The notes beneath the pieces are model-generated. The model made no database searches. It was not told the origin of the DNA and saw nothing but the letters and a program-made list of their open reading frames with translations. Below are positions 26,180 through 33,517 of a DNA stretch of 64,000 nucleotides, one piece after another (position 1 is the stretch's first letter; every line of letters begins with the position of its first letter). Location: contig CBDETC010000002.1 in NCBI GenBank assembly GCA_965242845.1, positions 1,116,001 through 1,180,000 on the forward strand, read 5' to 3'. The DNA comes from RHLJ01 sp965242845 (lineage in GTDB: Bacteria; Bacteroidota; Rhodothermia; Balneolales; Balneolaceae). The position numbers were made by a program, and so were the translations under genes.

Positions 26180-28054
26180 TTATTCCTCAGAGTCGTCACG
26201 TTCAAAAGAATTGTTGCTAAGATCAACATCTGCAAGTCGTTCAGAAGGATCTAATACAATTCGCTTAATATTGAAGTTCGATGTAGGTATTTCAAAAGAA
26301 TACGTCGGGGTAACCCAGGTCCAATCCTCAAGCGTGGTCCTTTCCATTTCATCCTCCAACGGTTTTTCACCACGCATAAGTCGAAGAGGTATATAAAATA
26401 GCTCTGAAGTACCATCATTATACTCAACCATAACATCCATAGGCATAGGCATCAAACCTTTCCTGGTAAGCTCTACTTTAGTATTGGTTTCATCACCAGT
26501 AACAGATGTAATCTCATAGTCCACTGTCTTGGTAGTTTGAACGAAATACTCATAATACCAGTCCAGAATCATACCTGACTCTTTTTCCATTACCCTAATG
26601 AAGTCTAAGTCTGTCGGGTTTTTGAGCTGCCATTGATCGTGGTACGTCAACATTCCTTTTCTAAAAGCTTCTTCACCGATGATATAACTTAACTGGTTTA
26701 GGAACACCGATCCTTTAGAGTAGGACGCTATCCCATACGCCTGGTTGATATTAAAGTGATCGGCGTGTGTTGTAAGCGGCTCTTCGTTGCCAGAAGTAGC
26801 CAGAAACCTATAGCTTCTGTAAGAGTTCGCGTGCGGGTTTCCTTCTCGATCAAATAAATGAGCCATCGTTTCTGAAGAAGCGAATACAGTGAATCCCTCA
26901 TCCATCCAGGCATATAAGGCTTCATTTGTGGCTAACACGTTTTGATACCAGCTGTGATACATCTCATGGACAGTTACTCCAACTAAACTGCCAAGATTTC
27001 TACCACCTGTAATGAGAGTCCCCATTGGGTATTCCATACCACCGTCTCCACCTTGTACCGTAGAAAATTGCGGATATGGATATTTGCCAAAATGCTTGTT
27101 GGCATATTCAAAAGCCTTGACTGTTAATTCAGGAAGCTCTTCCCAGTTTTTCTTGTACTGTGCGTTTTCCTCTTCAGAAGCTTCCACATCAATTACTGGC
27201 TGCTGATAGAAAAAATGCAGCTTTGGTCCGTTTGGAACCTGAGCCTGAGTATGTACAAAATCTGGGTCTGCTCCCCAGAAGAAATCCAACACATCTTCAG
27301 CCACAAAATGATAGGTGATTTTGTCAGAATCGTATCTTACGGTTACTCCTTCATCTTCATACCCATGGCCGATTTCATTTGGGTTTTGAAGTATTCCCGA
27401 CCCTCCAATTACATAATCGTTATCGATCGTAATTCTAACATCAAAGTCACCAAACGTACCGTGAAACTCTCTACCGATATATGGATTTGGGTGCCATCCC
27501 CTAACGTCATAAGCTGCCATTTTTGGATACCACTGGCTCATTGAAAACTCTACACCTTCAGCATTCATCCAACCAGAGCGACGTACCTGGCGAGGCACCT
27601 GGCTTTCAAACTCCATTTGAAAAGTAACTGAAGTTCCGGGAGCAATTGGGGTATGTAGTTCCACAACCAAAATAGTCCCGTCAACTTCAAACTCTACCGC
27701 TCTGCCATCTTGAGTTAATGAAAGAATATTGTGGTATCCAATTTCATCATCCGGAAGATTATAGATTCTATCCCGAACCCGACCATCGGGATCGGCTATT
27801 GTTCGAGACCTTACGTCCATCATACTTCCAGGCTGGAAAGCATTGAAGTACAGGTGGTAGTATACCTTAGTTAATTCATCAGGAGAGTTGTTGGTGTATA
27901 CCAGCGTTTGAGACCCTTTGAGTTGATGTTTCTCAGTGTCTACATCTATTTGCATGGTATAGTCCACTTCCTGTTGCCAGTAATCTCTTAGTTGAGCATA
28001 GGATGTAGCATGAATTAAGAAAATAGTTAAGAAGAACAGGGTTATTTTTTTCAT
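26180..28054 (-). CDS. Secreted M1 family metallopeptidase
   Basis: The 624-residue protein has a signal peptide (MKKITLFFLTIFLIHATSYA). The zinc site HEMYH is at residues 363-367, with the third ligand Glu386 in WMDEGF, matching HExxH-x18-E. The substrate-anchoring motif appears as GGMEYPMGTLI in place of GAMEN. The N-terminal beta domain (YTMQIDVDTEKHQLKGSQTL) is typical of aminopeptidase N-like enzymes. It is probably a periplasmic or surface aminopeptidase. It ends in an acidic tail and stands alone. Confidence 0.93.
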   Translation of the reverse strand: MKKITLFFLTIFLIHATSYAQLRDYWQQEVDYTMQIDVDTEKHQLKGSQTLVYTNNSPDELTKVYYHLYFNAFQPGSMMDVRSRTIADPDGRVRDRIYNLPDDEIGYHNILSLTQDGRAVEFEVDGTILVVELHTPIAPGTSVTFQMEFESQVPRQVRRSGWMNAEGVEFSMSQWYPKMAAYDVRGWHPNPYIGREFHGTFGDFDVRITIDNDYVIGGSGILQNPNEIGHGYEDEGVTVRYDSDKITYHFVAEDVLDFFWGADPDFVHTQAQVPNGPKLHFFYQQPVIDVEASEEENAQYKKNWEELPELTVKAFEYANKHFGKYPYPQFSTVQGGDGGMEYPMGTLITGGRNLGSLVGVTVHEMYHSWYQNVLATNEALYAWMDEGFTVFASSETMAHLFDREGNPHANSYRSYRFLATSGNEEPLTTHADHFNINQAYGIASYSKGSVFLNQLSYIIGEEAFRKGMLTYHDQWQLKNPTDLDFIRVMEKESGMILDWYYEYFVQTTKTVDYEITSVTGDETNTKVELTRKGLMPMPMDVMVEYNDGTSELFYIPLRLMRGEKPLEDEMERTTLEDWTWVTPTYSFEIPTSNFNIKRIVLDPSERLADVDLSNNSFERDDSEE

Positions 28055-28066
28055 TGCTTACTTATT

Positions 28067-28094
28067 ACCGCAAAGAGCGCTGTGCTCCGCAGAG
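28067..28094 (+). repeat. Left inverted repeat of GxxExxY cassette
   Basis: A 28-base word beginning ACCGCAAAGAGCGC and ending CCGCAGAG. It aligns with the minus-strand reading of 28478-28505 at 19 of 28 positions, with both ends conserved (ACCGCA at one end, CGCAGAG at the other). It directly adjoins the stop codon of the GxxExxY gene. Confidence 0.7.
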
Positions 28095-28472
28095 TTATAG
28101 TTTATTTACTACTCTCCTAAATCCTTCTTTTAAAAGAGTAACGTTGAAATTTATTAGCAAAGCTAATTTACAGCCTGATAGTTTCAAATATGTTAAAACT
28201 TGTGCCATATGGAGATCGGTTAATTCTGAAACAGATTTAATCTCAACAATGACTTTATTCTCTATCATCATATCGATTCTATAGCCTATATCCATTTTTA
28301 GTCCATCATAAATTAAGGGCATTGTTTTTTCAGTTTCTACAAACAATCCCCTTTTTTCCAGTTCAAAAGACAAACATGATTGGTATGATGATTCCAATAA
28401 CCCCGGCCCAAGTTCTTTATGAACTTTAATTGATGAGTCCAATATAATTCCTGAAATTTCATTCTCAGTCAT
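28095..28472 (-). CDS. GxxExxY family protein
   Basis: The 125-residue protein carries the family motif GPGLLESSYQSCLSFEL (G-x-x-E-x-x-Y). It also has a PD-(D/E)XK-like core: DGLKMDIGYRIDMMIENKV with the acidic position, then VIVEIKSVSELTDLHMAQV with E-x-K. This suggests a nuclease-related fold, but no activity is established for the family as far as I know. The gene fills the space between two imperfect inverted repeats and sits between recR and the M1 peptidase gene. Confidence 0.92.
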   Translation of the reverse strand: MTENEISGIILDSSIKVHKELGPGLLESSYQSCLSFELEKRGLFVETEKTMPLIYDGLKMDIGYRIDMMIENKVIVEIKSVSELTDLHMAQVLTYLKLSGCKLALLINFNVTLLKEGFRRVVNKL

Positions 28473-28477
28473 ACAGT

Positions 28478-28505
28478 CTCTGCGATCCTTTGCGTACTCT
28501 GCGGT
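28478..28505 (-). repeat. Right inverted repeat of GxxExxY cassette
   Basis: Read on the minus strand it begins ACCGCAGAGTACGCAAAG and ends CGCAGAG. It touches the recR stop codon (28505-28507) at one end and lies 5 bases from the GxxExxY start codon at the other, so it forms most of the spacer between the two genes. Confidence 0.7.
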
Positions 28506-29107
28506 TAAAATGAACTTCTGCTGGTAAAAGCGCGACTTAGTGTGGCTTCGTCAATGAACTCGAGTTCTGTGCCCATTGGTATTCCATAAGCAATTCGAGT
28601 TACCTTCACTTCATAAGGAAGTAGCAATTTATTGATGTAATAAGAAGTTGCTTCTCCTTCTGCATCAGGGTTTAGTGCCAATATCACTTCGGTAATTTGC
28701 TCCTCTCCTCCTACTCGCTTCAGTAACTCTTGTATTCGGAGCTGGTCAGGACCAATATTATCCATAGGAGAAATTACTCCTCCAAGCACATGATAGCGCC
28801 CTCTAAATTCATTTGTTTTTTCGATGATGTACACATCATTAAACTCTTCAACCACACAAATCTGACCATTTTCCCTTTTTGGGTTCTCGCAAATCTTGCA
28901 TGGATCAGAATCGCTAACATTGCCGCAGGTTGAACAACGAGTAACCTTATTCTTTAAATCAACGATAGCATTGGCAAGCTTGAAAGCGTACTCGTCGTTT
29001 TGCTTCAGGAGATGAATTGCTATCCGCTGCGCCGATTTTCGCCCTGTACCCGGAAGCTTGGAAAGCTGCTCAATAGCCCGTTCTAAATATTCTGATGTAA
29101 GCTGCAA
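28505..29107 (-). CDS. recR: Recombination mediator RecR
   Basis: RecR works with RecF/RecO to load RecA at gaps. The 200-residue protein has the helix-hairpin-helix LSKLPGTGRKSAQRIAIHLL and the zinc finger CSTCGNVSDSDPCKIC. The toprim domain includes ICVVEEFNDVYIIEKTNEF and RYHVLGGVISPMDNIGP. It is the third gene of the conserved dnaX-ybaB-recR cluster. Its stop codon borders the GxxExxY cassette. Confidence 0.96.
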   Translation of the reverse strand: MQLTSEYLERAIEQLSKLPGTGRKSAQRIAIHLLKQNDEYAFKLANAIVDLKNKVTRCSTCGNVSDSDPCKICENPKRENGQICVVEEFNDVYIIEKTNEFRGRYHVLGGVISPMDNIGPDQLRIQELLKRVGGEEQITEVILALNPDAEGEATSYYINKLLLPYEVKVTRIAYGIPMGTELEFIDEATLSRAFTSRSSF

Positions 29108-29124
29108 ATGAATTAGGAATTTGA

Positions 29125-29169
29125 AATTAGGAATTATGAATTAGGGTGCTCAATTCATAATTCCTAATT
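29125..29169. repeat. Gene-less palindrome with the IVP-repeat word
   Basis: AATTAGGAATTATGAATT (29125-29142) and AATTCATAATTCCTAATT (29152-29169) are perfect 18-base inverted arms around a 9-base spacer. The AATTAGGAAT core is the same as in the IVP cassette repeats at 16773 and 17160. A further direct copy of AATTAGGAAT lies at 29111-29120. It sits between ybaB and recR. Confidence 0.8.
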
Positions 29170-29183
29170 CTTAATTTAAAATT

Positions 29184-29531
29184 TCAGAGTCCAAATTTAG
29201 ATAGGTCCATACCTGGCAATCCGCCACCTGGAATCATGCCCTTATATGCCTCCTGCATCTGAGCTTTTGCGGCTTCATCTGCCTTTTCCAATGCTTTGTT
29301 GACTCCTGCTACTACTAGATCTTCCAGGATTTCTTTATCGCTTGGATCAATCACATCCTGATCAAGCTGAATAGAAAGAACCTGACGCAATCCATTTGCT
29401 TTTACTTTTACCATGCCACCACCTGCTTCACCTTCAACTATAACCTCTCCGAGCTTAGCTTGTGTTTCCTGCACTTTAGCCTGCATTTCCTGGATTTTGC
29501 CGAACATGTCGGCCATATTAAAATCTGCCAT
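29184..29531 (-). CDS. YbaB/EbfC family nucleoid-associated protein
   Basis: The 115-residue protein has the family layout: a coiled N-terminal helix (MFGKIQEMQAKVQETQAKLGEV), EGEAGGGMVKVKANGLRQVL, and DPSDKEILEDLVVAGVNKAL. YbaB dimers bind DNA and are usually encoded between dnaX and recR, as here. The C-terminus ends in a Gly/Pro/Leu-rich tail. Confidence 0.94.
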   Translation of the reverse strand: MADFNMADMFGKIQEMQAKVQETQAKLGEVIVEGEAGGGMVKVKANGLRQVLSIQLDQDVIDPSDKEILEDLVVAGVNKALEKADEAAKAQMQEAYKGMIPGGGLPGMDLSKFGL

Positions 29532-29542
29532 ATTACTATTCC

Positions 29543-31327
29543 TTAGAATTCAAGTTCTGCCCCAAGTCGCTCAACCAATTCGCGAACCATAGGGTCTTTT
29601 TGCTGTATTTCTTTAAATCGATCGTAATTACTTAATGACGCCGTTTGTTGCGCTTCGTTCTTTTTAACTACCGTTTTAAAACGCAACATAGTTCCAACAT
29701 GTTCTTTTAGTTTCACACAAAGTTCATGGGCTTGCTCATCCATCATTTTCTTAGCCAGAGCATTATCACATTCAATAACCAACTCATTACCTGATAAGGA
29801 AGAAGGAATGACTCGTTGTACCTGAAGCTCCAAAATTTTAGACACATTGTTTTCCAGAGAACTCAGGAAAGGATCCCACACTTCTTTTACTCGTTCAATA
29901 GTTAATTTAGTAACTGGAGTTGGTATTTCAGGAGTGTGTTCTTCTTTGTGCCTTTCAATACTTCCGTTACCGTTTTTGAAATGAAGCACCTTTGCTTTTT
30001 GAGTTACCTCAGTTACCAATGCGGGCTGACCTAGATCAAAGTCATCTAATACAGGGGTGGGTTCAAGCGTTTCAGCTTTGGGCTCATACTTTACTTCCTC
30101 CTTTACCTGATCATTGGCAATTGGAGCTTCTTCAGAAATCGGTGAGGTAGATATGCCGGGTTCATCAACAAGAACTTTTTCCTGGGATGGGTTTGCTGTT
30201 ACCCTGTTTTTAAACTTTTTTTTTACCTCTTCCAGATCAGCTAGTAACTGCTTGAAGCTTTCCGTCCGCTCCATATGAATAAGCTTCAGTAGGGTAATTT
30301 CGAACTGAACTCGGGGCTGGCTGGCATCTTTCAATTTGATTTGAGCTTCACTTACAATATGCATCATGCGCATTAGATCATCTCTTGAAAAACCAGGCGC
30401 CGTAGACTGATACTTCTTCCTGGTTTCCTCTGAAGCCTCAACCAGGTATAGTTGGGGGCTATGGTGAGCGATGTACAAGTTTCGAAGGTGTTCAGTAAGT
30501 CCAATTAAAAACTCCTGTATATCATAACCTTCTTGAAGCAAGGTGTTGATCAGATCAAGTCCCGCATTCGCATCGTGATTTTTTACACACTCCATGAATT
30601 CGAATAGTCGATCTGTACCCACTACATTCAGAGCCTGTAGCAATTCGTTGTGCGTTATCGTACTCCCGCAGAATGCAATCGCCTGATCCATTAACCCAAG
30701 GGCGTCCCTCAACGCTCCATCCGCTTTTTTAGCAATCACATGGAGCGATTCTTCATCAATGGCTATTTGCTCGTCCACTGAAATTTTTCGCAGCCTTTCT
30801 ACAATCTCCTGAACTGCTATTCGCTTGAAATCAAATCGCTGAACCCTTGATAGTATAGTAGGAAGTACTTTATGAGGCTCTGTAGTAGCAAAGATAAAAA
30901 TAGCGTGCTCAGGGGGTTCTTCAAGAGTTTTTAGAAGCGCATTAAATGCCGCTTTGGAAAGCATGTGTACCTCATCCACGATATACACTTTATAGCGCCC
31001 ATTTTGAGGTGGAATTCTGACACTTTCCCTTAAGTGATGAACATCTTCTACTTTATTGTTTGAAGCAGCATCCATCTCAATGATGTTGAGCGTCTGATTC
31101 AGCGCTTCACCATCAATATTCGTATCTATTTCGTTGATTACCCTGGCCAGCACTCTTGCCATGGTCGTTTTACCCACTCCTCTAGGGCCACAGAACATGT
31201 ACGCATGAGAAAGGCGATTTTGCTTTATTGCGTTAAGTAATGTGCTGCTTACATGATCCTGAGAAACAATATCCTCAAAACTATTTGGCCGATATTTTCT
31301 GGTAAGAGCGCGGTAGTGTTCTGACAT
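29543..31327 (-). CDS. dnaX: DNA polymerase III gamma/tau subunit
   Basis: DnaX is the AAA+ clamp-loader subunit. The 594-residue protein shows RKYRPNSFEDIVSQDHV, the P-loop FCGPRGVGKTTMARVLAR, Walker B YIVDEVHMLSKAAFNALLK and LSRVQRFDFKRI. The four-Cys zinc module usually found after the P-loop is missing: only a short Cys-free loop (NEIDTNIDGEALNQTLN) lies before IIEMDAASNN. Domain III and a tau-like C-terminal extension with an acidic, Pro/Glu-rich linker follow. It is first in the dnaX-ybaB-recR cluster. No internal frameshift site was identified. Confidence 0.95.
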   Translation of the reverse strand: MSEHYRALTRKYRPNSFEDIVSQDHVSSTLLNAIKQNRLSHAYMFCGPRGVGKTTMARVLARVINEIDTNIDGEALNQTLNIIEMDAASNNKVEDVHHLRESVRIPPQNGRYKVYIVDEVHMLSKAAFNALLKTLEEPPEHAIFIFATTEPHKVLPTILSRVQRFDFKRIAVQEIVERLRKISVDEQIAIDEESLHVIAKKADGALRDALGLMDQAIAFCGSTITHNELLQALNVVGTDRLFEFMECVKNHDANAGLDLINTLLQEGYDIQEFLIGLTEHLRNLYIAHHSPQLYLVEASEETRKKYQSTAPGFSRDDLMRMMHIVSEAQIKLKDASQPRVQFEITLLKLIHMERTESFKQLLADLEEVKKKFKNRVTANPSQEKVLVDEPGISTSPISEEAPIANDQVKEEVKYEPKAETLEPTPVLDDFDLGQPALVTEVTQKAKVLHFKNGNGSIERHKEEHTPEIPTPVTKLTIERVKEVWDPFLSSLENNVSKILELQVQRVIPSSLSGNELVIECDNALAKKMMDEQAHELCVKLKEHVGTMLRFKTVVKKNEAQQTASLSNYDRFKEIQQKDPMVRELVERLGAELEF

Positions 31328-31402
31328 TCAATAGCTCGTTTTGCTAACTCAGGGAATGTACAAAATGATGGGGAGAATTGGAGAGGACTAATTCTTTTTC
31401 AG

Positions 31403-31487
31403 GTAAGAATATTCAACAAGGAATGAAGAGGGAAGAAGTGAATTACGGACTTAATTCTATATTCTTACTTCTTTATTGAATATTCTT
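31403..31487. repeat. 85-bp palindromic repeat element, copy A
   Basis: The ends are AAGAATATTCAA (31405-31416) and TTGAATATTCTT (31476-31487), perfect inverted arms, with further pairing inside (AAGAAGT with ACTTCTT). The first 29 bases match copy B (44365-44449) at 28 positions, and the last 27 match at 24. It has no coding potential and lies between the LytTR regulator stop and dnaX. Confidence 0.85.
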
Positions 31488-31489
31488 TG

Positions 31490-32215
31490 CTATAAGACCT
31501 TCGTCTGCTCCTCGAGCTTCTTCAAAGCCTCTCGCTTATAGGTTCTTCCTATTGGAATGGTTACTCCCGCGACCTCTATTTCGTTTTGATTCCAGCTCTC
31601 TATTTTTTTCAGGTTGACAATGAAAGACCGGTGAACACGAACAAATTCATCTCCTGGTAAGCGCTCTTCCATATAGCTAATGGTTTGGTAGGTATTCACC
31701 TCTTTTTGTAGCGTCTTGATGAGAATGAAATCCCTTTTGCTTTCTATAAATAGCATATCACCAAGGCAGATTTTCACATTCTTCTTTTCAGAAGGAACAA
31801 ATACATATTGCTGCTCTTTATGAAACTCTACAGCAGGGAAAGGAACAGCAGATCTTGGTGGTGCTGAATCAAATACTTTGTTTACTGCTTTTAGAAAGCG
31901 CTCAAAAGAGATTGGTTTCAGTAGATAATCAACTACATCTAGCTCAAAGCCTTCCAGGGCATATTCTCTATAAGCTGTTGTGAAAATGACCTTTGGTGGG
32001 TTCTTAAGCGATCGAAGAAACTCAAGTCCGGTTAGCCGGGGCATTTGTATGTCCAAAAACAGAACGTCTACGGAACTATCACGAAGGGCCTGAAAGGCTT
32101 TTACTGCATTTTGAAAGGTAGCTAACACTTCAAGACCGTCAATCTTTGAAATATGAGACTCGATTACTTCAATCGCTAGTGGCTCATCATCTATGATAAA
32201 ACAGGTCAGGCTCAC
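31490..32215 (-). CDS. LytTR-family response regulator
   Basis: The 241-residue protein has a receiver domain (CFIIDDEPLAIEVIESHI, phospho-acceptor Asp in VDVLFLDIQMPRLTG, KPISFERFLKAV). A LytTR DNA-binding domain follows (DMLFIESKRDFILIKT, FVRVHRSFIVNLKKIE, IPIGRTYKREALKK). Its start overlaps the end of the upstream sensor kinase gene by 4 bases, so they form a two-component pair. Confidence 0.95.
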   Translation of the reverse strand: MSLTCFIIDDEPLAIEVIESHISKIDGLEVLATFQNAVKAFQALRDSSVDVLFLDIQMPRLTGLEFLRSLKNPPKVIFTTAYREYALEGFELDVVDYLLKPISFERFLKAVNKVFDSAPPRSAVPFPAVEFHKEQQYVFVPSEKKNVKICLGDMLFIESKRDFILIKTLQKEVNTYQTISYMEERLPGDEFVRVHRSFIVNLKKIESWNQNEIEVAGVTIPIGRTYKREALKKLEEQTKVL

Positions 32216-33291
32216 ACTTCCTCAGTATTTAATAGTTTATCCAGTTCAATTTCCAGAAGCACAGAATAGGTGTCGCTGTTGTCTTCTGTATCGAGTTTAT
32301 AATTCCCATTATAAAGCAGCTCCAGACGACGTCTCACATTTGTTAGCCCTATTCCTTTCTGGTATTCAAATTCTTCTTTCTGGTCATCATGACCATTGCT
32401 GTTTCTCACGGACAAAGAAAGGGTTTGGTTTCGAATGGCTACTTTAATTTCTACCCACACCTCATCAATGGAATCACTAGTGCCATGCTTGAATGCATTT
32501 TCTACAAAAGGAAGTAGAAGCATCGGGGGGATTTCACTTTGAGAAACATTTCCTTCCGTTTCGTAACTGACAGTTAATCGGTCATCATATCTGATTTTCT
32601 CAAGTGCGATGTAATTCTCGATTAGTTTAATTTCTTTACTCAAAGAGACTGTTCGCGAATTACATTCATACAGCATAAAGCTGAGTAATTCTGAAAGCTT
32701 TAACACAACTTCAGGTGAGGATTCTGATTTCTTTAAAGTAAGTGCATACAAATTATTCAGAGTGTTGAATAGAAAGTGTGGATGAATTTGACCCTTCAAA
32801 AAATTCAATTCTGCCTGCAGCTTCTCCTGTCGAAGTTCTTGTGATTTACTCTCTTCGCTGTAGAAATACTTGGTAATTTTTATGAATGCAGCGAGTGCAA
32901 CAACCGGATAAATCGACAGAGTGGTTTTTAAACTTTTAGCCACATTCCAGGCTCCACCAGATAACCACTCATAATTGTATATAGGATAGAATACATAGTA
33001 GTCTAAGAAACGCTGTATGAATGCAGCAACAAGTATCGCCAGGGTGGTAAGTATGGTTGCGGCAATATATTTCTTCTGTAAAAAATACCTTGGTATTACA
33101 AAATAGAGTGTGAAATAGGTCGCCATCATTTTTAAGGGCAGATAGGCCATTGCCCAAAAGAATTCCTTGTCATAGCTATCCTCAAAATTTCCATAAATAA
33201 CCGTGTAAGTAGCGATTATGGAAATCCAAAAGAGTATATGCCACATTACTCTTGCACCAGTAGACTGATATTTCTTTAGAAAACCTTCCAT
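32212..33291 (-). CDS. LytS/YehU-type sensor histidine kinase
   Basis: The 359-residue protein has an N-terminal part with about four membrane segments (WHILFWISIIATYTVIYG; LKMMATYFTLYFVI; AATILTTLAILVAAFI; KTTLSIYPVVALAAFI). The His_kinase domain follows with the phospho-acceptor in FLKGQIHPHFLFNTLNNLYA, then an ATPase domain (LLPFVENAFKHGTSD, KGIGLTNVRRRLELLY). I use the ATG at 33291 (MEGFLKK); a TTG at 33312 would add seven residues. It is divergent from the DUF5916 gene at 33518. Confidence 0.92.
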   Translation of the reverse strand: MEGFLKKYQSTGARVMWHILFWISIIATYTVIYGNFEDSYDKEFFWAMAYLPLKMMATYFTLYFVIPRYFLQKKYIAATILTTLAILVAAFIQRFLDYYVFYPIYNYEWLSGGAWNVAKSLKTTLSIYPVVALAAFIKITKYFYSEESKSQELRQEKLQAELNFLKGQIHPHFLFNTLNNLYALTLKKSESSPEVVLKLSELLSFMLYECNSRTVSLSKEIKLIENYIALEKIRYDDRLTVSYETEGNVSQSEIPPMLLLPFVENAFKHGTSDSIDEVWVEIKVAIRNQTLSLSVRNSNGHDDQKEEFEYQKGIGLTNVRRRLELLYNGNYKLDTEDNSDTYSVLLEIELDKLLNTEEV

Positions 33292-33517
33292 AGAACGGGA
33301 TAAAGTACGCAACCTTGTAAAAGGATGTGAATCAAAACTTTAATAATTCTGCACTCTACAATACAGAGTCTGCGAAGGAAGCGATTCAACCCGCCAATGA
33401 CTTCATCCTTCCTGCCAATGCACTTTAGGGCTTAATAGCAGCCGTATACCGTTGAGCCCCAATATAAAAGGCAGAGATTTTTATCTATGCCCGAAATTCG
33501 GAACCAAAAAAGATCCC

